The notes beneath the pieces were generated by a model. The model did not search any database and had not been told where the DNA came from. It saw nothing but the letters and a program-made list of their open reading frames with translations. The translations under genes were made by a program, and so were the position numbers. A stretch of 64,000 nt of DNA from Bacillus massilinigeriensis (GTDB lineage: Bacteria; Bacillota; Bacilli; Bacillales; Cytobacillaceae), in contig NZ_LT630004.1 in the NCBI RefSeq assembly GCF_900111815.1, positions 1,970,293 to 2,034,292 of the forward strand, read 5' to 3'. Positions 49,584-58,753 of this stretch are shown here, piece after piece (the stretch's first letter is position 1; each line of letters starts with the position of its first letter).

Positions 49584-49643
49584 TTAGGTCGTGTCCTTCT
49601 CATTGTATAAGTCTCCCTTACATCCTCTCACCTGCATCAACAT
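49584..49643 (-). CDS. 17/19-codon ORF downstream of yrzI (S1025-like)
   Basis: Starts ATG 49643 (19 aa, MLMQVRGCKGDLYNEKDTT) behind AAGGAG 11 bases upstream, or ATG 49637 (17 aa). It follows yrzI by 22 bp. In B. subtilis the yrzI mRNA carries a 17-codon ORF (S1025) that the ribosome-dependent nuclease Rae1 cuts; from memory the cut is between Glu and Lys codons. Counted from 49637, this ORF has 17 codons and Glu13-Lys14. A 27-codon ORF in another frame (49603-49520) overlaps its end and is less likely. Confidence 0.55.
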   Translation of the reverse strand: MLMQVRGCKGDLYNEKDTT

Positions 49644-49665
49644 TTCGACCACTGCTCCTTTCTCA

Positions 49666-49809
49666 TTATAGTTGATTATTCATATAGCTTACTTGTCTTT
49701 CTCTGTGCGCTTCGAATATTTCCTTCACTCTTTCCTCGTGAACAAGTTCTTCCTTTGTCGCCTTCTTCCTTTTAATTGTCAATGTGAAAAATATAATATT
49801 TAATGTCAT
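49666..49809 (-). CDS. yrzI: YrzI family small protein (47 aa)
   Basis: Small protein with a hydrophobic N-terminus (MTLNIIFFTLTIKRKKATKE) and a charged, helical C-terminus (EERVKEIFEAHRERQVSY), matching the YrzI family. ATG 49809 follows AAAGGAGGTG; the frame is open back to 49944 but runs through two terminators, so the short start is right. In B. subtilis YrzI is reported to be toxic when overproduced and its mRNA is a Rae1 target. Confidence 0.88.
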   Translation of the reverse strand: MTLNIIFFTLTIKRKKATKEELVHEERVKEIFEAHRERQVSYMNNQL

Positions 49810-49845
49810 CGTAACACCTCCTTTCATATACCCTATCCCTTTTAA

Positions 49846-49879
49846 AAAATGAAAAAGCCGCAGGAATGCTCCCTGCGGC
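49846..49879 (-). terminator. tandem terminator 2 upstream of yrzI
   Basis: GCCGCAGG/CCTGCGGC stem (49857-49864 with 49872-49879), 7-nt loop, then TTTTTCATTTTTT on the minus strand, about 40 bp before yrzI. Confidence 0.85.
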
Positions 49880-49892
49880 CGCCAAAAAAGGC

Positions 49893-49929
49893 ATAAAAAT
49901 GCCGCAGGATTCGCTTCTCCCTGCGGCAT
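49893..49929 (-). terminator. tandem terminator 1 upstream of yrzI
   Basis: ATGCCGCAGG/CCTGCGGCAT stem (49899-49908 with 49920-49929), 11-nt loop, then TTTTATGCC. Same stem sequence as the next hairpin; lies 25 bp after the 28-codon ORF. Confidence 0.8.
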
Positions 49930-49953
49930 GGATAGGAAAATCATAAAAAATGA

Positions 49954-50040
49954 TCAAGCCATCCAGTTCTCATCGGTCGAATGCGTGCAGTTGCCAATAT
50001 TCATCTTCACCTTAAATGACATTTTCGATACTCTCATCAT
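49954..50040 (-). CDS. 28-codon leader ORF of the yrzI locus
   Basis: ATG 50040 (or the next ATG, 50037) behind a full AAGGAGG; TGA at 49956-49954. Product begins MMRVSKMSFKVKMNIGNCTH and ends in ENWMA; basic first half, one cysteine, no hydrophobic helix. About 37 bp downstream of a TATAAT promoter and directly followed by two tandem terminators. It may be a leader peptide that sets read-through into yrzI, or an operon peptide like those reported for B. subtilis yrzI. No family recognised. Confidence 0.6.
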   Translation of the reverse strand: MMRVSKMSFKVKMNIGNCTHSTDENWMA

Positions 50041-50083
50041 TTCACTCGACCTCCTTTAAAAGAATGGAATGTTCATAGTGGTA

Positions 50084-50112
50084 ATTATATCCACAGAACA
50101 ACAAAAAGTAAA
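50084..50112 (-). promoter_or_regulatory. sigma-A promoter of the yrzI locus
   Basis: TTTACT (50112-50107), 17 bp, TATAAT (50089-50084) on the minus strand, upstream of the 28-codon ORF. Confidence 0.75.
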
Positions 50113-50160
50113 CCACTTTTTCATACATTTTTCAAAACATTCTTGTAACATTATACTGCA

Positions 50161-50186
50161 ATAAAAAAACACCCAACATTTGGGTG
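50161..50186 (-). terminator. terminator in the yrhC-yrzI gap
   Basis: CACCCAA/TTGGGTG stem with ATG loop, followed by a seven-T run on the minus strand. It is 365 bp past the yrhC stop, so it either ends a long yrhC 3' UTR or a small RNA starting in between. Confidence 0.8.
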
Positions 50187-50550
50187 GAGGACTCTTAAAA
50201 TAAAAATCTTCCCAAACCCCTTAAAAATTATCAATTTAATTGATTTTTTGAGGAGAAAAAGAAAGATTTCAAGTATAGAGCAATATTTACGAAAAGGGAA
50301 GCAGCTGTAACCGGTTAAACAGCTAACTTGGACTCAGTACACTACTGCCATAATTGGGAATATCCAAGGTAACGGTCCATTTATCTACGGTAAACAGCAA
50401 CTTATCTACAGTAGGCGCCATTCTACTTCCATTTACCCTTATCTTTAATCTGTAAAATCAAAAAAACTGACTCACAGAATAATTTTGTAAAGTCTCCCTC
50501 TATCACTTTACATACTAAGAAGACTATTTACTTGGCCTCCGCTAGAGTGT
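50187..50550. other. 364-bp stretch without a clear gene between yrzI locus and yrhC
   Basis: Holds two near-repeats, TTATCTACGGTAAAC (50381-50395) and TTATCTACAGTAGGC (50402-50416), 21 bp apart; a 32-codon minus-strand ORF through them (starts MAPTVDKLLFTVDKW) whose Val-Asp-Lys repetition follows from the repeats and which lacks a good ribosome binding site; and a minus-strand TATACT near 50270. It resembles a dispersed non-coding repeat more than a gene. Confidence 0.4.
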
Positions 50551-50802
50551 TCATTTCTTCATAAGATAGTCTTGTCCCTCGTCTGTTTCCATCAATTTTT
50601 TGCGTAACGATTTGGAAAACGAGAAAAACAAGATCGAAAACAGCAGGAAACCTAAAGAAACACCTGCATTTCCATATAATTCAAGCGTCGACTTCCTATC
50701 AGGAATAATCATACCAAAATAAAAAAAACTGCCGACAGCAAGAAGGACAATACCAAACATTCTAAAGTCAACCATTCTTTCATATAATTTCTTCACATTC
50801 AT
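50551..50802 (-). CDS. yrhC: YrhC family membrane protein
   Basis: 83-aa protein with two transmembrane helices (about residues 14-34 and 43-63) and charged ends. Matches YrhC, which follows mccB in B. subtilis. Function unknown. GGGGGAAATACT precedes ATG. A terminator lies between mccB and this gene, so it is only partly linked to the operon. Confidence 0.9.
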   Translation of the reverse strand: MNVKKLYERMVDFRMFGIVLLAVGSFFYFGMIIPDRKSTLELYGNAGVSLGFLLFSILFFSFSKSLRKKLMETDEGQDYLMKK

Positions 50803-50911
50803 AGTATTTCCCCCTGTTTCTAGAAAGTGAATCTATCTATCTTTCTGATAAAAAATCACTTTTACTTTAACATATTAATTGAAAAAAAGAACAGGTAAAT
50901 TCTAGTAGACA

Positions 50912-50963
50912 CACAAAAGAAACGGGAATTCGCCCCTCTTATAAGGATTGCATTCCCGTTTCT
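50912..50963 (-). terminator. terminator after mccB
   Basis: AGAAACGGGAAT/ATTCCCGTTTCT stem (50918-50929 with 50952-50963) around a 22-nt loop, followed by TTTGTG on the minus strand. Confidence 0.75.
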
Positions 50964-50975
50964 GCATTTGAAGTT

Positions 50976-53032
<2,057 letters not shown>

Positions 53033-53056
53033 TTTTCGCCTTCCCTTCCTTATCTG

Positions 53057-53752
53057 TTATTTCAGTGCCTTCACCATATGCACAACAAGGTTTGCTGAAT
53101 TATTTGCAGCAGTTTCTAGAAAAGCATCGAAAGAAATATTCGATTCTTTTCCTGCGATATCGGAAAGCGAGCGAATGATGACAAACGGAACACCAAACTG
53201 ATGGCATACTTGCGCAATAGCTGCTGCTTCCATTTCTACTGCTTGCAGCGCTTCAAATTTTGTTTGGATAAAAGCAACCCGTTCAGGATCACTCATGAAT
53301 GAATCTCCTGTTGTGATCAAACCCTTGACAATCTGGACCTCTCCGGTTCCCTTTGCTGCTTCTTCAGCGATTTCTACTAGCTTGCTGTCTGCCTCGAAAG
53401 CAGCAGGCAGCTGTGGAACTTGGCCGTAATCGTAACCAAAAGCAGTAACGTCTACATCATGATGGCGCACTTCGGAAGAAATAACGACATCCCCCACGTT
53501 TAACTCTGGATTCAATCCTCCTGCAGAACCTGTATTGATCACATAATCAGGCTTAAAACGATCAAGAAGAATAGATGTTGACATAGCGGCATTTACTTTT
53601 CCTATCCCTGAACGGAGCAAAGTAACATCTGCGCCGTTGAGCTTGCCTGTTGTGAATTCACAGCCGCCGATTGCTGTTGCCTGACGTTCCTCCATCCTAT
53701 CCCTCAGGATGGAAACCTCTTCTTCCATTGCTCCAATTATTGCTATTTTCAT
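53057..53752 (-). CDS. mtnN: MTA/SAH nucleosidase
   Basis: Hydrolyses S-adenosylhomocysteine and methylthioadenosine, feeding S-ribosylhomocysteine to homocysteine recovery. GAMEEEV start, NTGSAGGL, and [12 protein letters not shown] with the catalytic Asp in RSLSDIAG. 231 aa. 16 bp after yrrT. Confidence 0.97.
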   Translation of the reverse strand: MKIAIIGAMEEEVSILRDRMEERQATAIGGCEFTTGKLNGADVTLLRSGIGKVNAAMSTSILLDRFKPDYVINTGSAGGLNPELNVGDVVISSEVRHHDVDVTAFGYDYGQVPQLPAAFEADSKLVEIAEEAAKGTGEVQIVKGLITTGDSFMSDPERVAFIQTKFEALQAVEMEAAAIAQVCHQFGVPFVIIRSLSDIAGKESNISFDAFLETAANNSANLVVHMVKALK

Positions 53753-53768
53753 GGCGATAAACCTCTTT

Positions 53769-54404
53769 CTACTTTTTTTCCGCGGTCATCAGCCATACAA
53801 ATTCATTGCATCGTTCAAAGGAGACTAAAAAACCATTTTTATCCATCATTTCTTTTAATACTGGAATAGTCGTATAATACTCCCGCTGCAAATCCTCTGC
53901 TAGGCTATTAAATCCTTTTGATGCTGCATCTTCGATTGCCTTTTCGTACATGGCCAAAGATTCATACATCGTATCCGCAAAAACTATTTTACCACCTGGA
54001 GCAAGAAGGTTTCCATAGTCTCTGATTGCCCGTTCTTTTTCTTCGTCAGTTAAATGATGAAAAGCATAAGTGCTGACAAGCGTATCAAAACGGCCTTCCG
54101 GGTATTGAAAGAAGTCTCCTTCCTCAATTTTTGCCTCATCACCAAGCTTCGCAACTGCCAGTTCTCTCATCGCTCGTGAAGGTTCCACAGCTATCACCAC
54201 TAGACCTTTTGCGGCCATCTTGCTCGTAAGATTACCAGTGCCAGGACCAAATTCCAGCACGCGCCCTTCTGATCTTTTTGCCACTTCATTTAAAATAAAC
54301 TCATAGTTTTTGAAAACCTCGCGGTATTCTGGGTCAATTCCTTTGACTGAATCATCATAAGACCCAGCCCAATGTTCAAAAAGCTCAATAAATTCCTTCC
54401 CCAT
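53769..54404 (-). CDS. yrrT: class I SAM methyltransferase YrrT
   Basis: Predicted methyltransferase, first gene of the Met-to-Cys operon, target unknown. Motif [15 protein letters not shown] and motif II-like [12 protein letters not shown]. 211 aa; AAAGGGGCG precedes ATG. In B. subtilis the operon is controlled by CymR; a matching operator is not certain here. Confidence 0.94.
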   Translation of the reverse strand: MGKEFIELFEHWAGSYDDSVKGIDPEYREVFKNYEFILNEVAKRSEGRVLEFGPGTGNLTSKMAAKGLVVIAVEPSRAMRELAVAKLGDEAKIEEGDFFQYPEGRFDTLVSTYAFHHLTDEEKERAIRDYGNLLAPGGKIVFADTMYESLAMYEKAIEDAASKGFNSLAEDLQREYYTTIPVLKEMMDKNGFLVSFERCNEFVWLMTAEKK

Positions 54405-54443
54405 CCTGATCGCCCCTTTAATCTCTTAAATACCTATAGATAT

Positions 54444-54472
54444 ACTATGGATTAAAACAGGTATGGTGCCAA
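54444..54472 (-). promoter_or_regulatory. sigma-A promoter of the yrrT operon
   Basis: TTGGCA (54472-54467), 17 bp, CATAGT (54449-54444). ATACCT (54430-54435) and AGGTAT (54459-54464) form an inverted repeat around the -10, a possible repressor site. Confidence 0.6.
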
Positions 54473-54563
54473 TTTTACAAAATATATTTCCAAAACGCAA
54501 CAAAAAGTTGCCATAAACTGTTTTTCTCCCTAAAATAAAACGAAGTGTAAAGGAGGAGAGATT

Positions 54564-54770
54564 ATGAATTTTAGCTTTGATATCCTAGAAGATAAAGTGG
54601 AGTTTTTCCAAGCAACAGACCTGAAAGAACTAGAAAGAAAAATAAATGACCAAATTGAAGTGAATAAAGCAATCATGTTGTCTGTTCATCATGTCTCTCA
54701 TGCAATGCATGTGGACAGCGATGGAAAGCCGCTTTTCACTGCAGTCGCCCATTTTAAGGCAAAAAAATAA
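54564..54770 (+). CDS. yrzA: YrzA family protein (DUF2536)
   Basis: 68-aa soluble protein of unknown function, DUF2536. Starts MNFSFDILEDKVEFFQA and has HHVSHAMHVDSDGKPL. AAAGGAGGAG precedes the ATG. Divergent from yrrT and convergent with yrrS. Confidence 0.92.
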   Translation: MNFSFDILEDKVEFFQATDLKELERKINDQIEVNKAIMLSVHHVSHAMHVDSDGKPLFTAVAHFKAKK

Positions 54771-54794
54771 GCCGGGAGCATATAGCTTCCCGGC
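54764..54794 (-). terminator. terminator between yrzA and yrrS
   Basis: GCCGGGAGC/GCTTCCCGGC stem; T run TTATTTTTTT on the minus strand, so mainly for yrrS; also suited to yrzA. Confidence 0.82.
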
Positions 54795-54803
54795 AAAATA
54801 ACT

Positions 54804-55484
54804 TTACATTTTTTCAACTTTTACTGGCTTCCAGCCTTTTTTGTCCACCCATTCGATCGAAACTCTATATATTTCTCCGGTATCTAAAGTTTTTATTGTA
54901 CCAACAGCACTATTTGGACCACCGTTATTTCCTAACCATTGGACTTTGAAGTTATTCTCATCTATCCCCGTTGCATAGGAGATCGCCTTGAGCATCTCCT
55001 GCCAGTCAACGGAACTGGAATCATAAATTGCTGTCGGATGTTCTTTCTGAACAGTACCGATAGGCTTCCAATCGCCTTCCTTTTCTTTATCCTTTTTATC
55101 CTTCTCCTTCTCTCTATCTTTCTTTTTCTCCTCTTTATCTTTCTTATCTTCTTCTGTTTTATCTTTCTCTTTTTCGTCCTTGCTTGCACTGTCTTCATCA
55201 TCAGCGGCTACGTTATTTTCATCACTCTTATTTGGATTGCTGCCATCGCCAGAACCTGAGTCTTTGCTCGAAGCAGGTGCCGAAACATTTCCGTTTACCT
55301 GTGTAGATGAGTTACCTTCCTTTGCAGGGCTCTGGCTGTCACCAAAAAAAATTTTCCCCGATACAAAAATAATTAATAATACCACGATGGCGATTAGGCT
55401 GTTGAGGACGATATTCGTCTTCCTTCTTCTGGCAAGCTTACCTGCCCGGGAATCATCGCCCATATTTCTAAAGTTGTTTTCCAA
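54804..55484 (-). CDS. yrrS: YrrS family membrane-anchored protein (DUF1510)
   Basis: One transmembrane helix (about residues 26-47), a long Ser/Asn linker and a Lys/Glu/Asp-rich charged stretch (about 95-145), then a compact DUF1510 domain ending in WVDKKGWKPVKVEKM, outside the cell. I start at TTG 55484, with AGGGAG eight bases upstream; GTG 55493 overlaps that site. 226 aa. Next to pbpI, as in B. subtilis, suggesting a cell-wall role. Confidence 0.9.
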   Translation of the reverse strand: MENNFRNMGDDSRAGKLARRRKTNIVLNSLIAIVVLLIIFVSGKIFFGDSQSPAKEGNSSTQVNGNVSAPASSKDSGSGDGSNPNKSDENNVAADDEDSASKDEKEKDKTEEDKKDKEEKKKDREKEKDKKDKEKEGDWKPIGTVQKEHPTAIYDSSSVDWQEMLKAISYATGIDENNFKVQWLGNNGGPNSAVGTIKTLDTGEIYRVSIEWVDKKGWKPVKVEKM

Positions 55485-55564
55485 TGTGTTCACTCCCTAG
55501 ATAAGGATGTCAACATTCTATCATGCCTTGAGGAAAACATGAAAGGATTTTACATTCTCCGCCA

Positions 55565-57319
55565 TCAATCTTTTTCATTTTTTAAAGCTATCCCCTTAAC
55601 GATGTCCGAAAATAGCATGTTAACACCTCCTTCGTCTTCCAGAGTATCCAAACTGACGGCAACAAGAGCGTACCTTGGCTCCTCATATGGAAAATATCCC
55701 GCAAACCATTTATGATGGAGCTGCTTGTCCCCTTTGAAAATACCTGTTTCAGCAGTGCCTGATTTTCCTGCAACACTCATTGGCAAATCACGGAACCACT
55801 TGCCTGTCCCTTTCTCATCCACAACTACTTGCCTAAGAAGGTATTGCAACTTATCTGCAGTCATTGGGGTGATACTTTCACCTGAGAGCTTTTTGGCGGG
55901 AAAGTCTGCCAGCTTATTTCCATTTTTATATTTAATGGCGCTGACTGCCCTAACCATCTGTTTTTCTCCTCCCCTTGCAATCGTTGACAACATGTTTGCT
56001 ACAGCAAGAGGCGTTACTCTTACCTCGTGCTGCCCAATACCGGTCAAACGAGAATAATTGCTATCCTTTCTGGCCTCATCCGATAAGAATACGCGACCTC
56101 TTTCTTCCTCTGGAAGCTGAAGAAAGAGATTTTCATGAAACAATGTGCCTCGCCAACCTACCGATCCTGTAAGTGAGAGCTTCTCCGCATACGTTTCTAA
56201 TACATGCGGGTCCTTTTTTTGAAGTTCTTTGGCTACCTCTGCAAAGGTCCTATTGCAGCTCCTTGCAAAACTTTTATTAAAATCAAGCATTCCATGGTCA
56301 TATTTTGTATCCTGATTTCCATTTAGTTTTTTGCTGCAATTGAAAACTCTTCCATCCAAGCCTCCCTGATCAAGGGCGGCGGCAGCTACAACAGTTTTGA
56401 AAACAGAACCTGGGATATGCTGCTTCAGCATCATATTGTTGTTTCCCTCATCAGCATACGGCGAATTTCGGTTTACCTTTGGACGCGACACCATAGCGAG
56501 GATATTATTCGTTTTAATATCAAGAAGAACCACTCCGCCTTTTTTGATTTCATGATCATCAACCAATTTTTCCGCCATTTTCTGCAGCTCAAGGTCAATC
56601 GTTGTCGCAACATTAGCAGGATAGAAAGGATTTGCTGGCTCTGCGTATTTTACATCAATGCCAAAAAGCGGCTCTCCCCTTCCATCAACATGGTATACAA
56701 GCCTTGTTTTTCCTTCCCCTATCAAAAACTCATCAAAGCTTCTTTGCAAACCGGAAATGCCTATCAGTGTACCGGAAGGAAAGTCCTCTTTCCGGTATTT
56801 TTCCTTGAGACTCTTAGGATTCATACTCGTCAAACCCAGCAATTGCTCTGCATAGCGAGGAGAAGCAAGATACTTTCTCTTCGCAGCAATTACTCCAGGA
56901 ATATTCAGTCTATTTACCTCATCCATCTGGTCTTCTGTCAGAACTATTGGTTTTTTCCCGCCCACTACAGCTGGCATCTTCGCGTTCTTTATGGCATTAT
57001 GTAATTTTTCCTCTTGAATGCCTGTCACCTTGGAAACTTTATCAGCGGGCCACTCATTCTTACCAAGGAACGGAAATAAGATTAATACTGGTACAGTCTC
57101 ATAAGACATTGGCTTTCCGGAACGGTCAAGAAAGTTTCCTCGTCCATTATCTATAACAATCTCCTGCATCCTTCGCTTTGTACTCTCTTCAAGCAAATCA
57201 ATATTGTGCCGGGAGAATGACTTTGTTTCTATCAGCTGGATTTGAGCAAGTCTTGCGACTAGTATTCCAATTCCGAGCATCATCATGGCGAGACATACAA
57301 GCATCCTCTTTTTTCTCAT
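55565..57319 (-). CDS. pbpI: penicillin-binding protein PbpI (class B, D,D-transpeptidase)
   Basis: Transpeptidase for peptidoglycan cross-linking. N-terminal membrane anchor (about residues 5-24), a dimerisation domain, then catalytic motifs SVFK (305-308), SCN (354-356) and KSGTAET near the C-terminus. 584 aa from ATG 57319, the B. subtilis YrrR/PbpI length. The ribosome binding site GAGGTG (57332-57327) is part of the 3' arm of a hairpin after greA. Confidence 0.94.
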   Translation of the reverse strand: MRKKRMLVCLAMMMLGIGILVARLAQIQLIETKSFSRHNIDLLEESTKRRMQEIVIDNGRGNFLDRSGKPMSYETVPVLILFPFLGKNEWPADKVSKVTGIQEEKLHNAIKNAKMPAVVGGKKPIVLTEDQMDEVNRLNIPGVIAAKRKYLASPRYAEQLLGLTSMNPKSLKEKYRKEDFPSGTLIGISGLQRSFDEFLIGEGKTRLVYHVDGRGEPLFGIDVKYAEPANPFYPANVATTIDLELQKMAEKLVDDHEIKKGGVVLLDIKTNNILAMVSRPKVNRNSPYADEGNNNMMLKQHIPGSVFKTVVAAAALDQGGLDGRVFNCSKKLNGNQDTKYDHGMLDFNKSFARSCNRTFAEVAKELQKKDPHVLETYAEKLSLTGSVGWRGTLFHENLFLQLPEEERGRVFLSDEARKDSNYSRLTGIGQHEVRVTPLAVANMLSTIARGGEKQMVRAVSAIKYKNGNKLADFPAKKLSGESITPMTADKLQYLLRQVVVDEKGTGKWFRDLPMSVAGKSGTAETGIFKGDKQLHHKWFAGYFPYEEPRYALVAVSLDTLEDEGGVNMLFSDIVKGIALKNEKD

Positions 57320-57355
57320 AAAAAAACACCTCGTCAAAAGTCTTGACGGAGGCGC
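57320..57355 (-). terminator. greA terminator whose 3' arm is the pbpI ribosome binding site
   Basis: GCGCCT-c-CGTCAA pairs with TTGACG-AGGTGT across a 5-nt loop (12 bp, one bulge), then a T run that leads into the pbpI ATG. GAGGTG in the 3' arm is the pbpI Shine-Dalgarno. Confidence 0.75.
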
Positions 57356-57373
57356 TTCGTTTCAAACCTATGT

Positions 57374-57850
57374 TTATTTAATGCTGGTGATTCTTACGTT
57401 CATTTCTCCACCAGGAGTTTGAACCGCTACTTGATCGCCAACCTTTTTTCCCATCAGGCTTTTAGCAATCGGTGAATCATTTGAAATCTTTCCTTCAAAT
57501 GGATCTGCTTCTGCACTGCCGACGATTGTGTACGTCTCTTCATCTCCATCAGGAAGCTCGACAAAAGTAACAGAAACGCCAAGCGTAACACTGTCACTCT
57601 TAAGGTCGTCCTCTGCAATAATCTTGGCATTGCGAATCATATTTTCAAGTGTGGTGATACGACCTTCCACAAATGCCTGCTCTTCTTTAGCAGAATCATA
57701 CTCGGAATTTTCAGAAAGGTCACCAAAACTCCGGGCAATTTTTATCCTTTCTACTACCTCTTTACGCTTTACTGTTTTTAATTGTTCTAATTCCTGTTCT
57801 AATTTTTGCTTTCCAGCCATTGTCATCGGAAAAACTTTCTCTGTTGACAA
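57374..57850 (-). CDS. greA: transcription elongation factor GreA
   Basis: Stimulates RNA cleavage by stalled RNA polymerase. N-terminal coiled coil (to about residue 75, with [19 protein letters not shown]) and C-terminal FKBP-like domain ([18 protein letters not shown]). I start at TTG 57850 (nine bases after AAGGAG), giving [13 protein letters not shown] 57856 is too close to that site. 158 aa. Between udk and pbpI. Confidence 0.96.
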   Translation of the reverse strand: MSTEKVFPMTMAGKQKLEQELEQLKTVKRKEVVERIKIARSFGDLSENSEYDSAKEEQAFVEGRITTLENMIRNAKIIAEDDLKSDSVTLGVSVTFVELPDGDEETYTIVGSAEADPFEGKISNDSPIAKSLMGKKVGDQVAVQTPGGEMNVRITSIK

Positions 57851-57927
57851 AATCATTCACTCCTTCTAGTCTTTACAATTCCCCAATTAATCGAAAGTGT
57901 ATTATGTAGGCATTTCAAAATACACAG

Positions 57928-57975
57928 GAGCGCGTCCTAATAAAGGCCGCGCGTCCCAATGGCCCTCTTGGGCCC
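57928..57975. repeat. short GC-rich direct repeat upstream of greA
   Basis: GCGCGTCC occurs at 57930-57937 and 57949-57956 (19-bp period), followed by GGCCC/GGGCC inverted repeat (57961-57965 with 57970-57974). Strikingly GC-rich against AT-rich flanks. Nothing coding in the 265-bp udk-greA gap. Confidence 0.55.
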
Positions 57976-58115
57976 GATATTGGATGATTTTAGGTCATGG
58001 GCAAAGCATATTAAAAACCCGGCAAAAATGCAAGAGTAAAATTTATGGATTTTTTTAATATTCTCTTACAGTTTTTCCTAATGTTTCTTGCTAATTGCAA
58101 TTATATTTTATTGTG

Positions 58116-58751
58116 TCATAAAAGTGACTTTTGTTCAAGAATTGTTTGAATTTTAGTTACCATTAAATCTATTGCTACGCGGTTATGACCGCCTTCTGGA
58201 ACAATAATATCAGCATAGCGTTTAGTAGGTTCAATGAACTGGTTATGCATTGGACGAACTACACTCACATATTGTTCAATAACAGAATCCATTGAACGGC
58301 CTCTTTCTTTTATATCTCGAAGGAGACGGCGAATAATTCTTAAGTCGGCATCTGTATCAACATAAAGCTTGATATCCATTAGGTCTCTAAGACGTTCATC
58401 TTCTAAAACAAGGATTCCTTCAAGAATGACAACATCCTTGGGCTCAACATGGATGACCTCTTGGGATCTGGTATGGATTGTGTAGTCATAAACCGGCTTT
58501 TCAATCGCTTCGTATTGTTGAAGCTTTATCAAATGTTGTATGAGGAGATCATTATCAAACGCCAGCGGATGGTCATAATTCGTTTTCAATCTTTCCTCAA
58601 TCAAAAGATGGCTTTGATCCTTATAATAATAATCCTGCTGCAGCATTAGAATGGAATGCCCTTTAAAGCTTTCGTAGATGGCTTTCGTCACGCTTGTTTT
58701 TCCAGAGCCTGACCCTCCTGCCACACCGATCACCACGGGTTTTGGACCCAT
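58116..58751 (-). CDS. udk: uridine kinase
   Basis: Phosphorylates uridine and cytidine in pyrimidine salvage. P-loop GGSGSGKT at 12-19, DHPLAFDND and [12 protein letters not shown] lid. 211 aa. Two bases after trhP2, so in the same operon. Confidence 0.97.
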   Translation of the reverse strand: MGPKPVVIGVAGGSGSGKTSVTKAIYESFKGHSILMLQQDYYYKDQSHLLIEERLKTNYDHPLAFDNDLLIQHLIKLQQYEAIEKPVYDYTIHTRSQEVIHVEPKDVVILEGILVLEDERLRDLMDIKLYVDTDADLRIIRRLLRDIKERGRSMDSVIEQYVSVVRPMHNQFIEPTKRYADIIVPEGGHNRVAIDLMVTKIQTILEQKSLL

Positions 58752-58753
58752 GC

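Noticed and set aside
49520-49603. 27-codon minus-strand ORF with GGGAG upstream, overlapping the 17/19-codon ORF
   Set aside because: Overlaps a better candidate in another frame, and its end runs into probable spacer; kept only as a remark.
49809-49944. Upstream extension of yrzI to 92 codons
   Set aside because: The extension runs through two terminators, and the strong ribosome binding site is just before ATG 49809.
56417-57004. 195-codon plus-strand frame inside pbpI
   Set aside because: Antisense to the transpeptidase; no family features.
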